This document shows, piece after piece, positions 1 through 7,586 of a DNA stretch of 10,460 nucleotides. Source of the stretch: Cytophagales bacterium (GTDB lineage: Bacteria; Bacteroidota; Bacteroidia; Cytophagales; UBA9547). Below the pieces are notes generated by a model, which made no database searches, was not told the origin of the DNA, and was given only the letters and a program-made list of their open reading frames with translations. The position numbers and the translations under genes are program-made. The stretch is taken from contig JANYCH010000013.1 in assembly GCA_025360395.1 (NCBI GenBank), positions 1 to 10,460 of the forward strand, read 5' to 3'. Numbering within the stretch: the first letter of the stretch is position 1; every line of letters starts with the position of its first letter.

Positions 1-528
1 CACTACAGGGTCAATTTTTATTGCACCAGTCAGGAAGTCAACTGCTTCACTTAGATTTTCTATCCCTATTATATCGAGGTTATTCACTATGGCAGCTTCG
101 CCGGAATTTTCTTTGGGAAGTATAAAGCCTTTAAAATTATGTTTGCGGGCTTCGATAGCAATAGGTAAAGCCCCTTTTATAGGTCTCAGGGTGCCATCAA
201 GTGCCAGTTCGCCCATAATCAGGTATTTATCTAAATCCTTACAATTTATCTGGTTTGATGCCTGAAGAACTGAAAGGGCGATGGGCAAATCATAAGCAGA
301 TCCTTCCTTTCGAACATCAGCTGGAGCAAGGTTGACTACGGTTTTGATCCTTGGAAATTTATATCCTATAGATTTAATAGACGCTTCTACCCTTTGCTCA
401 CTTTCTTTGACTGCACTGTCTGGCAAGCCAACCATAAAAAACCCTGTTCCCTGCCCTACGTCTATTTCTATGGTAATGAGCAATGCGTTTACACCTTGTA
501 AAGCGCTTCCGTAGGTTTTGGCTTGCAT
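1..528 (-). CDS. comM: YifB/ComM family Mg-chelatase-like AAA ATPase, N-terminal part (3' end outside window)
   Basis: The visible part is 176 codons from the ATG at 528 down to the left edge, in frame with no stop; the family is about 500 residues, so roughly the first third is present. It covers the N-terminal ChlI/S5-like domain. Typical family stretches are a VGLPDSAVKESEQRV segment near residue 37, NLAPADVRKEGSAYDLPIAL near residues 67-86, and GELALDGTLRPIKGALPIA near 106-124. The Walker motifs lie beyond the window. In naturally transformable bacteria ComM is a hexameric helicase that promotes branch migration during integration of transforming DNA; many non-competent bacteria also carry it, so the role here is inferred from family. 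The start codon is one base past the gmhA stop, so it is probably translated from the same mRNA as gmhA. Family assignment is very secure; the symbol is by homology. Confidence 0.93.
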   Translation of the reverse strand, partial: MQAKTYGSALQGVNALLITIEIDVGQGTGFFMVGLPDSAVKESEQRVEASIKSIGYKFPRIKTVVNLAPADVRKEGSAYDLPIALSVLQASNQINCKDLDKYLIMGELALDGTLRPIKGALPIAIEARKHNFKGFILPKENSGEAAIVNNLDIIGIENLSEAVDFLTGAIKIDPVV

Positions 529-529
529 A

Positions 530-1111
530 CTATTTTACAAGTGCTTTTTCTAACAATAAAATAAGGATATGAATGATTTTAATATGGACCTCCTGGATCC
601 TATCAGCATATCCGAAATGTGGCACTCGTATTTCCAGATCACAATTGTCAGCTAACTTACCACCATTTTTTCCTGTTAGGGCAATCACTTTCATACCTTT
701 AATACGCGCTACATTTGCGGCTCTGAGCAAGTTACCAGAGTTTCCGCTTGAAGTAAGCATAAACAAAATATCTCCTTTATTTCCAAGTGCTTCTAAATAT
801 CTTGAAAATGCAAAATCATATCCATAATCATTGCTTACGCATGTCAGGTATCCAGGATCAGAAATGGCAATAGCCGGTATGGCTTTCCTATCCTCCCGAT
901 ATTTTCCTGTTAACTCTTCAGCAAAATGCATGGCATCACAAGAAGATCCGCCATTTCCACAAGAAATTATTTTTCCACCATCCTTCACGGAATCAGCCAT
1001 CCAATTGGCAGCATGCTCAATTTTTGAAATATTTTCAGGTTCATTGAGAAACTGATCTAAGACATCAGCAGCGGTTTTAAGTTCTGATATAATTAACTCT
1101 AGGTTTGACAT
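530..1111 (-). CDS. gmhA: Phosphoheptose isomerase GmhA (sedoheptulose 7-phosphate isomerase)
   Basis: This 193-residue cytosolic SIS-domain protein should convert D-sedoheptulose 7-phosphate to D-glycero-D-manno-heptose 7-phosphate, the first step of ADP- or GDP-heptose synthesis. It aligns end to end, without gaps as far as I can judge from memory, with the 192-residue E. coli enzyme. The SIS phosphate-binding loop GNGGSSCDAMHFAEELTGKY is at about 52-71, the TSSGNSGN loop at about 120-127, and PHFGYADRIQEVHIK near the C terminus. H62, E66, Q173 and H181 correspond to the metal-binding and catalytic residues H61, E65, Q172 and H180 of E. coli GmhA, so it looks active. The start overlaps the stop of the upstream yfhO-like gene by one base (TAATG), implying translational coupling. 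No other heptose-pathway gene (gmhB, hldE, hldD) is in the window, so the end product cannot be read from context. Confidence 0.95.
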   Translation of the reverse strand: MSNLELIISELKTAADVLDQFLNEPENISKIEHAANWMADSVKDGGKIISCGNGGSSCDAMHFAEELTGKYREDRKAIPAIAISDPGYLTCVSNDYGYDFAFSRYLEALGNKGDILFMLTSSGNSGNLLRAANVARIKGMKVIALTGKNGGKLADNCDLEIRVPHFGYADRIQEVHIKIIHILILLLEKALVK

Positions 1112-3552
1112 TAACTTTTTTTGCTTTTTCTAAATTCGTAAAATACAACTCCACATGCCCCGCCCAGCAATAAGATTGAGCAAATAAGGCTTATGCTATT
1201 TCCAGTGTGGTAGCTTGGAATATCAAATTTCATTTCAATTGTGTGGTTTCCGGCAGGCACATGCATAGCTCTTAAAACATAATTTGCCCTGATTAAGTCT
1301 GCAGGTTTGCCATCAATTGTTGCAGTCCAGCCTAACGGATAGTAAATTTCAGAAAACACTGCCAGTTTTTCCTTAGTAGAATTGCTTACATACTTTAAAT
1401 AATCGGGTCTCATTTCTTTCAGAGAAATAGTGGCCAGAGAAGTATCAAACTTATCCTTTGTTATATTGAATTTACTTATATCAACAATAGCTGTTAATCC
1501 TGGTTCAAATTTCCCTAAAGCATCAATTTCTTCGTCAGGGGAGTTTACCTTTTTAATTTCACTTACAAACCAGGCATTTCCCAAAGCGCCGGGTATAAGT
1601 TGTGGTGGTTGTTCAGGTGAAATGATGGCATATTTAGCATTGAGCATATTCAACACTTTTTCATTGTTGTTGCTCAAATGTCTTTCTATCAGATCCTGAT
1701 ATCTGCGAAGTTTAGCCGGATTATTACCTCCAATTGAATGATGGTGATAAGAAGTTTTATTTTCCACAAAGGGATTTCCCGCAAGATTTAATACCCTGTA
1801 ATTTAAAGCAGTGTCCTTTTTAATAGATTCATCTGCCAAACTCATTCCAAAATAGCTATCATTTACTTTTTTCTGAAAATTGGTAGCGTTCAGATAGTTC
1901 TTATCCAAAGACCACAGATCTACAAAGATTAACAATGCTAAACCTGGCACAACGATAGTCTCTTTGATTTTATTGGTAATGAACAGATAAATAAGTCCAC
2001 CAGATAATAAGATAAATATTAGAGACCTCAAAGCATCCCCTCTCATCAGGCCTTCTCTATCTGATAAAATGGAATCCATAATCTGTTGCGCAAAACCTGC
2101 ATCACCAGTCATGGATTTAAAACTTTCAAGCATTTTAGGATCGCCAGGGCTGTTAAAATCAAAAGAACCAGCCATTATAAAGACGATGGCACAAACACCG
2201 GCTGTAATGCCAAGGGCAATAAAAAGTTTCTTTTTTAAACCTTCTTTATTTTCATTCAATTTTAGAATACGTTCCAACGTCACCAATGCTAGTACAGGCA
2301 TGGAAAACTGGGCAATGATAATGGCCATCATCACAGCACGGAACTTGTTGAACATGGGTACATGATCAAACAAAAAATAGTTAAATGCTTCAAAGTTTTT
2401 GCCCCATGTAAGGAATAAGGAAAGGACCGTGACTCCCAGGAGCCAGTATTTCGTTCTCCCATCCATTATCAACAATCCCAATACAAACAAAAATATAATG
2501 ATGGAACCAATATAAAGCGGCCCGGATGTAAAAGGAAGTTCACCCCAATAAGTTGGCAGCGATTTCGTAAAATCCAATGCGCTTTGTGCCGGAACTCCTT
2601 TTGAAGTAAGTGTTTTATAAGTATCAGAACTTTTACCTAAATTTTCATTGCTTGATCCGCCATAAAACCGAGGAATCAGAAGTGTCATGGTTTCTGCGGG
2701 AGTGTAACTCCAGTCAAACGCATAATCTTTGTCAAGCCCGTCCGAAACTGCCCCCCCCTCTTTTGGTTTCAATTCAGATTTCCCCCGGATAGAATAGGAT
2801 CCATATTCAGCCACTGACATTAAATAACCTGCATGAGTTCCAGTAGCAACAACTGCAGAAATCAACAAACCTGTGGAAACAAGAAAAAACCTTTTGATTT
2901 CTTTCTGTTTGAAACTGTAAATTGCTTCAGAAACTACAAAAATGGCAACAGATAAAAAGGTATAGAAAGTGACTTGAACGTGATTGGTATAAAGGTTCAA
3001 AGCAAGGCCAACTGCCATAAGCAAACAACCCCAACCAATATTCTTTCTATAGGCCAAAACCACCCCAGCAATTACAACTGGCATAAAAGCCATTGCAGTT
3101 ACCTTAGAATAATGACCGGCTTCAATCGAAACAATGGTATAAGTTGAAAAAGCAAACGCAAATGCCCCTGCTGCTGCCAATACAGGCCTAACACCATAAA
3201 CAGACAATAGTATATAAAATCCTACCAAGCTTAAAAATATCATGTCAGCTACACGAGGTAACCTTAGGGAAACCAACCCGCTAACATAGCCCATAAGGTT
3301 TCCCGGATATTTGGTATGGATCATGATAGACGGCATTCCACTAAAAAGAGAATTTGTCCATAAAGATTGCTGCCCTGTTTGCTTTTCATATTCAATTAGT
3401 TCGTGGGTACTCCCTACCCCCTGCATAATATCACCAGCTACCAGTGTCTTTTTTTCAAAAAACATCGGGCTTAAAAATGTGATGGTAATTATTAAAAAAG
3501 CAAATATTACAAGAATGCCTGCTGTGTTCCTTTTCAGAAAGTCTAAAACCAT
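1111..3552 (-). CDS. YfhO-family polytopic membrane protein, putative GT-C glycosyltransferase
   Basis: The protein has 813 residues with about a dozen hydrophobic segments: the first at about 11-31, a dense set across residues 95-235, more between about 340 and 530, and a last helix near 780-803 before a basic tail (EFRKSKKS). This fits the YfhO family. A Bacillus YfhO is implicated in glycosylating lipoteichoic acid as a GT-C enzyme using lipid-linked sugar; acceptor and sugar in Bacteroidota are unknown to me. D41, in a VAGDIMQG stretch just after the first helix, sits where GT-C enzymes carry a catalytic acidic residue (inference). A KTSYHHHSIGG region with H603-H605 and a soluble C-terminal part (GWTATIDGKP near 740) are typical of Bacteroidota members. 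An AAGGA Shine-Dalgarno lies 4 nt before the ATG. An 8-G run covers codons 265-268. The stop overlaps the gmhA start. Family confident, biochemical role tentative. Confidence 0.88.
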   Translation of the reverse strand: MVLDFLKRNTAGILVIFAFLIITITFLSPMFFEKKTLVAGDIMQGVGSTHELIEYEKQTGQQSLWTNSLFSGMPSIMIHTKYPGNLMGYVSGLVSLRLPRVADMIFLSLVGFYILLSVYGVRPVLAAAGAFAFAFSTYTIVSIEAGHYSKVTAMAFMPVVIAGVVLAYRKNIGWGCLLMAVGLALNLYTNHVQVTFYTFLSVAIFVVSEAIYSFKQKEIKRFFLVSTGLLISAVVATGTHAGYLMSVAEYGSYSIRGKSELKPKEGGAVSDGLDKDYAFDWSYTPAETMTLLIPRFYGGSSNENLGKSSDTYKTLTSKGVPAQSALDFTKSLPTYWGELPFTSGPLYIGSIIIFLFVLGLLIMDGRTKYWLLGVTVLSLFLTWGKNFEAFNYFLFDHVPMFNKFRAVMMAIIIAQFSMPVLALVTLERILKLNENKEGLKKKLFIALGITAGVCAIVFIMAGSFDFNSPGDPKMLESFKSMTGDAGFAQQIMDSILSDREGLMRGDALRSLIFILLSGGLIYLFITNKIKETIVVPGLALLIFVDLWSLDKNYLNATNFQKKVNDSYFGMSLADESIKKDTALNYRVLNLAGNPFVENKTSYHHHSIGGNNPAKLRRYQDLIERHLSNNNEKVLNMLNAKYAIISPEQPPQLIPGALGNAWFVSEIKKVNSPDEEIDALGKFEPGLTAIVDISKFNITKDKFDTSLATISLKEMRPDYLKYVSNSTKEKLAVFSEIYYPLGWTATIDGKPADLIRANYVLRAMHVPAGNHTIEMKFDIPSYHTGNSISLICSILLLGGACGVVFYEFRKSKKS

Positions 3553-3567
3553 ATTTTCCTTTTTACA

Positions 3568-4272
3568 CTAAAATTTAACCCCTAGGTCTATTCCGACTAA
3601 ATTATTTTTAATTGAAAGGTGCTGATAAGGTTTATCCCCGTTAATGCTTAAAAGTGGGTTAATGATATTGGTGAGCCCACGATTATAGCTAAAACCGCCA
3701 TATAAAGTAGTAATACTTCCCAACTTGTATTCTACTCCTGCCCCCATTAACAATCCTGCATCAATAAATGAAAATAATTGCTTACCTTCATTCAAGGCCT
3801 TGTCTTTTAATCCAACTTCGTCCTTATCCCCAATATTCTTCTCCGCTATTTTAAAATCTGCCGAACCTCCCAAGGTAAAATATAGTTTCAAGCCATCAGA
3901 TATTTCGTTTGTATAAAATTTGAAATACAAAGGAACCATCAGGTATTGCAGATTATATTGGGAATTTCCAGTATAGCTGTTTCCCAAAATGTCGGTAGTT
4001 TTTACTGACATTTTCACTGTTCTTGGCGAATACCAAAGTCCAAAGCTGAAATAAACATTGTCGTTGATCATATAGTCGATATACGGGCCAATTATAAACT
4101 TAAATGTAGATCCTTGTCCGTTAAAGCTGTAACCATCTTTACTGTCTTTATCTTTTACAGATGCAAATGAAATTACAGGGTTGATTTTTATTCCAAGTTT
4201 CAATTTGTCGCCAGCCTGGACACCTTTTCCAAGGCATAATAACATGATAAATGCAACTAAAGATTTTTTCAT
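3568..4272 (-). CDS. Outer-membrane beta-barrel protein (porin/PorT-like family)
   Basis: This is a 234-residue exported protein. I chose the start at 4272 because it gives a clean signal peptide (MKKSLVAFIMLLCLGKGVQA, cleavage before GDKLK); the upstream ATG at 4299 would put a hydrophobic stretch of nine residues before it. The mature part alternates polar and hydrophobic residues, rich in Gly, Tyr and Phe, as in short 8-stranded barrels, for example YLMVPLYFKFY, LYFTLGGSADFKI and TTLYGGFSYNRGL. It ends in a C-terminal Phe (IDLGVKF), a common outer-membrane insertion signal. It resembles the broad Bacteroidota 'outer membrane beta-barrel / PorT-like' group, but I cannot assign it to PorT of the type IX secretion system. 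It lies 32 nt after tatC and 15 nt before the yfhO-like gene. Function unknown beyond its likely location. Confidence 0.85.
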   Translation of the reverse strand: MKKSLVAFIMLLCLGKGVQAGDKLKLGIKINPVISFASVKDKDSKDGYSFNGQGSTFKFIIGPYIDYMINDNVYFSFGLWYSPRTVKMSVKTTDILGNSYTGNSQYNLQYLMVPLYFKFYTNEISDGLKLYFTLGGSADFKIAEKNIGDKDEVGLKDKALNEGKQLFSFIDAGLLMGAGVEYKLGSITTLYGGFSYNRGLTNIINPLLSINGDKPYQHLSIKNNLVGIDLGVKF

Positions 4273-4287
4273 AATTTCTAAATTTTT

Positions 4288-4295
4288 CAAAAATA
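4288..4295 (-). promoter_or_regulatory. Possible internal -7 promoter element before the beta-barrel gene
   Basis: On the minus strand the octamer TATTTTTG matches the Bacteroidota consensus TAnnTTTG exactly and ends 15 nt before the ATG at 4272. No convincing -33 TTG element is seen at the usual spacing, and the implied leader would be only about 8-10 nt. It could give the barrel gene transcription independent of tatC, but the region is AT-rich and a chance match is quite possible. Confidence 0.25.
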
Positions 4296-4304
4296 GCAAT
4301 AAAA

Positions 4305-5087
4305 CTAAGCCATATTTCTTTTCTCTTCCCGACTTGCAAGAATAATACTCAATTCAAACAGCAAATACATTGGCAATGCAAGTAATAACTGACTTAAAAT
4401 ATCGGGAGAAGGGGTTATAAATGCTGCTACAATTAATATAATGACAAAAGCATGCTTCCTGTAAGACCTTAAAAATAAAGTTGATACCAATCCTGCTTTA
4501 GCTAGCAACAAAATTATCAAAGGCAACTGAAATATTAATCCGCACCCAAGTACAAGAAATATTAAAGTAGAAACATAAGAGGTAACATCAAACTGGTTGG
4601 TAATACTTTCATCAAGTTTGTAATTGGCCAGAAAATTGATTGACAAGGGTGATACCACAAAATAGCCAAAACTAACACCTAAAATAAAAAGGATAGTAAC
4701 ATACCAAACGATCCCACCTGTTGACGATTGCTCTTCGGGATACAGGCCTGGCTTTATAAATTTCCATAACTCATAAAATACATAAGGAAAAGCTACCACA
4801 AGACCAGCTACAAGGCTGGAAGTTATATGCATTACAAACTGGCCTGCCATTTGGCGGCTTTGCAACACAAAATCAAGCTTGTTGATGCATAACCCTGAAA
4901 TGGAATATTTTTGCTCAAGCCAGCATAAAGCCCTGTAAGAAAGAAAATCTGTTTTGGATGGCCCCAGGATGATAGCAGAAAACCAGTAGTCTGTTGTGGC
5001 AAATGCGACAATAGAAAGGACAACAATGGCAATAATAGACCTTATCAGGTTTCCCCTTAGCTCTTCCAGATGGTCCAGAAAAGACAT
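4305..5087 (-). CDS. tatC: Sec-independent (twin-arginine) protein translocase subunit TatC
   Basis: TatC is the six-helix inner-membrane receptor for folded proteins with twin-arginine signal peptides. From the ATG at 5087 the product is 260 residues, the usual size. It opens with the N-terminal signature MSFLDHLEELR, which contains the functionally important Glu, and carries FYELWKFIKPGLYPEE in the first cytoplasmic loop region and FITPSPDILSQLLLALPMY before the last helix. The first periplasmic loop is long and contains two cysteines (ALC and GLC), as in Bacteroidota TatC proteins. An ATG at 5174 would add 29 residues unlike any TatC N terminus (MRIDFLFLIKRSHF...); an AGGA at 5101-5098 lies 10 nt before the 5087 start, and a near-match to a -7 element (CATTTTTG, 5138-5131) would place the transcript start downstream of 5174. 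No tatA/tatB is in the window. It is probably the first gene of the minus-strand operon. Confidence 0.95.
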   Translation of the reverse strand: MSFLDHLEELRGNLIRSIIAIVVLSIVAFATTDYWFSAIILGPSKTDFLSYRALCWLEQKYSISGLCINKLDFVLQSRQMAGQFVMHITSSLVAGLVVAFPYVFYELWKFIKPGLYPEEQSSTGGIVWYVTILFILGVSFGYFVVSPLSINFLANYKLDESITNQFDVTSYVSTLIFLVLGCGLIFQLPLIILLLAKAGLVSTLFLRSYRKHAFVIILIVAAFITPSPDILSQLLLALPMYLLFELSIILASREEKRNMA

Positions 5088-5211
5088 GTCCTTGATTTCC
5101 TGCTTAGGCAATTTATCGATTTTAAGACCGCAAAAATGGCTTCTTTTTATCAGAAAAAGAAAATCAATTCTCAACTGACAAATCTGAAAGCTTACAGCTC
5201 AAAAGATTTAT

Positions 5212-5219
5212 TAAATTTG
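5212..5219 (+). promoter_or_regulatory. Probable -7 promoter element of the MoxR/RsmF pair
   Basis: TAAATTTG matches the Bacteroidota -7 consensus TAnnTTTG exactly. It lies 19 nt upstream of the ATG at 5239 in the 151-nt divergent spacer between tatC and the MoxR gene, giving a predicted leader of roughly 12-15 nt. A -33 TTTG/TTG element is not clear; TTAC at 5192-5195 is the nearest candidate. There is no recognisable Shine-Dalgarno before the ATG, which is normal for this phylum. Confidence 0.42.
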
Positions 5220-5238
5220 CAAGCTTAAATTTTATTAA

Positions 5239-6234
5239 ATGGATTCGACAGAAATAGCTGAAATAGAAAAAATAAAATTCCACCAGGATAAAATTAAACA
5301 GGTTTTAACCGAAGTAGGAAAAGTAGTAGTTGGCCAAAGCTACATGATAAACCGGCTCATGATTGGTCTTTTTACCAACGGACATATTCTTCTGGAAGGT
5401 GTGCCAGGCCTTGCAAAAACATTGACCATTAACACCTTAGCTAAGGTTTTAGATCTGGATTTCCACAGGATACAGTTTACTCCAGACCTGCTTCCTGCTG
5501 ATTTGCTTGGTACAATGATTTACAACCAGCGCGAAGGGGTTTTCGAAGTAAAAAAAGGGCCAATATTCGCCAATATTATTTTAGCTGATGAGGTAAACCG
5601 ATCCCCTGCCAAGGTTCAGTCGGCACTTTTAGAGTCAATGCAGGAAAAGCAGGTAACAATTGGGGAAACAACTTATAAACTTGACAAGCCATTTCTTGTT
5701 TTGGCAACTCAAAACCCTGTAGAACAGGAAGGTACTTATCCGCTACCGGAAGCACAGGTAGACAGGTTTATGATGAAGCTATTTGTGAGCTACCTAAGCA
5801 AGGAAGAAGAACTTGAAGTAATGAGAAGGATGTCTAACTTATCTTTCGATGCGTCATTAAATACGGTTTTACACAAAAAAGACATTTTCGAGATAAAAAA
5901 CGAAATCAACAAAGTGACCATAAGCGAGTCGCTGGAAAGATATATTATTGAGTTGGTATTTGCTACCAGGAACCCTTTGGATTATGGCTTGAAAGAAGAA
6001 GCAGAGTACATCCAGTTTGGGGTTTCACCCAGGGCAAGTATTAATTTAAACCTTGCAGCAAAAGCAATGGCTTATTTCAACGAAAGAGAGTTTGTTCTTC
6101 CTGAAGACATCAAAGACGTTGCAAAAGATGTATTGAACCACAGGATCATATTAAATTATGAGGCTGAAGCAGATGGTGTAAGTTCCAGGCAGTTAGTTGA
6201 TAATATCCTTAAAAAGGTGGCAATCAATAAATAA
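5239..6234 (+). CDS. MoxR-family AAA+ ATPase
   Basis: The product is a 331-residue cytosolic AAA+ ATPase of full family length. Walker A is GVPGLAKT at 54-61 with K60. Walker B is IILADE at 113-118 with D117/E118, followed by the MoxR signature VNRSPAKVQSALLESMQE. Sensor 1 is ATQNP with N159, the VDRF motif with R176 is intact, and SPRAS near 258-262 fits the sensor 2 region. All ATPase residues are therefore present. MoxR proteins act as chaperone-like ATPases that mature or insert cofactors into partner proteins, often those with von Willebrand A domains encoded next door (DUF58/VWA genes). No such partner is adjacent here: the gene is instead coupled to an rRNA methyltransferase by a TAATG overlap. 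The client protein cannot be identified from this window. Confidence 0.95.
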   Translation: MDSTEIAEIEKIKFHQDKIKQVLTEVGKVVVGQSYMINRLMIGLFTNGHILLEGVPGLAKTLTINTLAKVLDLDFHRIQFTPDLLPADLLGTMIYNQREGVFEVKKGPIFANIILADEVNRSPAKVQSALLESMQEKQVTIGETTYKLDKPFLVLATQNPVEQEGTYPLPEAQVDRFMMKLFVSYLSKEEELEVMRRMSNLSFDASLNTVLHKKDIFEIKNEINKVTISESLERYIIELVFATRNPLDYGLKEEAEYIQFGVSPRASINLNLAAKAMAYFNEREFVLPEDIKDVAKDVLNHRIILNYEAEADGVSSRQLVDNILKKVAINK

Positions 6235-7586
6235 TGCCAAATATTCCGGTTGCGTTCGGGCAACAAATGCAATCGATTTTGGGTGAGGAATTTGAGGCTT
6301 TTATGCAGAGCCTTGATTCTCAGTCACCTGTTACTATTCGCCATAACCCATTCAAATTCCATCCTTTTAATGAAGGCAAAGAAGTACCGTGGTGCAACCA
6401 GGCATTGTATTTACCTTCCAGGCCGGAGTTTTCTAAAGACCCTTACTGGCATGCTGGTAGCTATTACGTGCAGGAACCTGCCTCCATGTTTATCGGACAT
6501 ATTGTTAAACAACTGATTGAGAATATTGATAAGCCTATAGTTTTAGATTCTTGTGCAGCACCTGGCGGCAAAACCACTCATTTAGCTACCATTTTACATG
6601 AAAAGGGATTGTTGGTTTCTAATGAAGTTATCAAAACAAGGGCCCACATTCTTCAGGAAAATATTACCAAATGGGGACTAAACAACGTAGTTGTCACTAA
6701 CAATGATCCATCACATTTTACCAAGGTCAGATCTTTTTTTGATATCCTGGTCGTGGATGCTCCTTGTTCTGGAGAAGGTTTGTTCAGAAAGCAACCTGAA
6801 TCTGTAAGCGAATGGTCAGAAAATGCGGTTGAATTTTGCTCAAACAGGCAGAAGCGCATTTTAGAAGACCTCTGGCCCTCCCTGAAACCAGGAGGGTTCC
6901 TGGTATACAGCACCTGTACCTATAATACGTCAGAAAATGAGGCCAATCTTCAATGGCTGAGCGAACAATATGATGTTGGAAGTGTGGAAATCAAATTTGA
7001 GCAGGAATGGAACATACATTTTAAAAAACAGGCCAACTTGTCCATATTTAGGTTCTATCCGCATAATACTAATTCAGAAGGATTATTTGTCACCGTAGTC
7101 CAAAAGCTGGAAGAAAGTGATTATAAAAACTTTACACATCTCAAAAATCCATATTTTCATAAAATTGTGAAAGAGGATTTTGCAAGGCTTAAAGAAATAA
7201 TAAAGGGAGAAAACATTTTTTTAAAACAGCAGCCAAACGGGATGGTCAACCTTTTGCCTGAACATTTTTATGAGTCAACAGAATTTCTGGCAACCAGGCT
7301 CAAAGTAATTTATTGCGGAACTCCCATTGCTGAAGTGAAAGGGAAAGATATTATCCCAATGCAAGGTGCAGCAAACAGTATTTATTTAAATATAAACAAT
7401 TTCAACAGAGCTGAAGTAGACCTTAGCACAGCTCAAAAATTTCTTGCCCGTCAGGATTTTGATTTAGATACTGAAACCGGGATCAACCTTGTCATTTACA
7501 ACACTGTTCCATTGGGATGGATAAAAAAAATGCCAAACAGGATTAACAACTACTTCCCTCAGGAATGGCGGTTAAGGAACAATTAA
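6234..7586 (+). CDS. rsmF: RsmF-like rRNA (cytosine-C5) methyltransferase, NOL1/NOP2/Sun family
   Basis: This 450-residue protein is a SAM-dependent RNA m5C methyltransferase. The SAM-binding motif I is LDSCAAPGGKTTHL at 104-117. Motif IV is VDAPCSGEGLF at 174-184 with C178, which assists product release. Motif VI is YSTCTYNTSENE at 225-236 with C228, the expected nucleophile. The conserved CSNRQKRIL segment lies at 202-210. A C-terminal domain (about 370-450) with NLVIYNTVPLGWIKKMPNRINNYFP resembles the PUA-like domain of RsmF/YebU, which in E. coli methylates C1407 of 16S rRNA; that domain is why I prefer RsmF to RsmB. The exact target base is inferred. Translation should be coupled to the MoxR gene (shared A at 6234). 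The stop codon lies within the left arm of the downstream hairpin. Confidence 0.93.
   Translation: MPNIPVAFGQQMQSILGEEFEAFMQSLDSQSPVTIRHNPFKFHPFNEGKEVPWCNQALYLPSRPEFSKDPYWHAGSYYVQEPASMFIGHIVKQLIENIDKPIVLDSCAAPGGKTTHLATILHEKGLLVSNEVIKTRAHILQENITKWGLNNVVVTNNDPSHFTKVRSFFDILVVDAPCSGEGLFRKQPESVSEWSENAVEFCSNRQKRILEDLWPSLKPGGFLVYSTCTYNTSENEANLQWLSEQYDVGSVEIKFEQEWNIHFKKQANLSIFRFYPHNTNSEGLFVTVVQKLEESDYKNFTHLKNPYFHKIVKEDFARLKEIIKGENIFLKQQPNGMVNLLPEHFYESTEFLATRLKVIYCGTPIAEVKGKDIIPMQGAANSIYLNINNFNRAEVDLSTAQKFLARQDFDLDTETGINLVIYNTVPLGWIKKMPNRINNYFPQEWRLRNN

Noticed and set aside
332..3571. Plus-strand open frames antisense to comM, gmhA and the yfhO-like gene
   Set aside because: They have no family resemblance or start signals and lie opposite strongly conserved genes.
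4273..4299. Nine-residue extension of the beta-barrel protein from the ATG at 4299
   Set aside because: It would place hydrophobic and acidic residues before a complete signal peptide that starts at 4272, and it overlaps the proposed -7 element.
5131..5138. CATTTTTG (minus strand) as a tatC -7 element
   Set aside because: One mismatch to TAnnTTTG and no -33 partner; too weak to list as a promoter, though its position agrees with the 5087 start.
5088..5174. N-terminal extension of TatC from the ATG at 5174
   Set aside because: The 29 added residues do not resemble TatC N termini, the family signature begins at the 5087 Met, and an AGGA lies 10 nt before it. A TTG at 5111-5109 remains a weak alternative start.
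5207..5240. Direct repeat TTTATTAAAT at 5207-5216 and 5231-5240
   Set aside because: Pure A/T decamers are expected by chance in such a spacer, and the second copy overlaps the start codon region of the MoxR gene.
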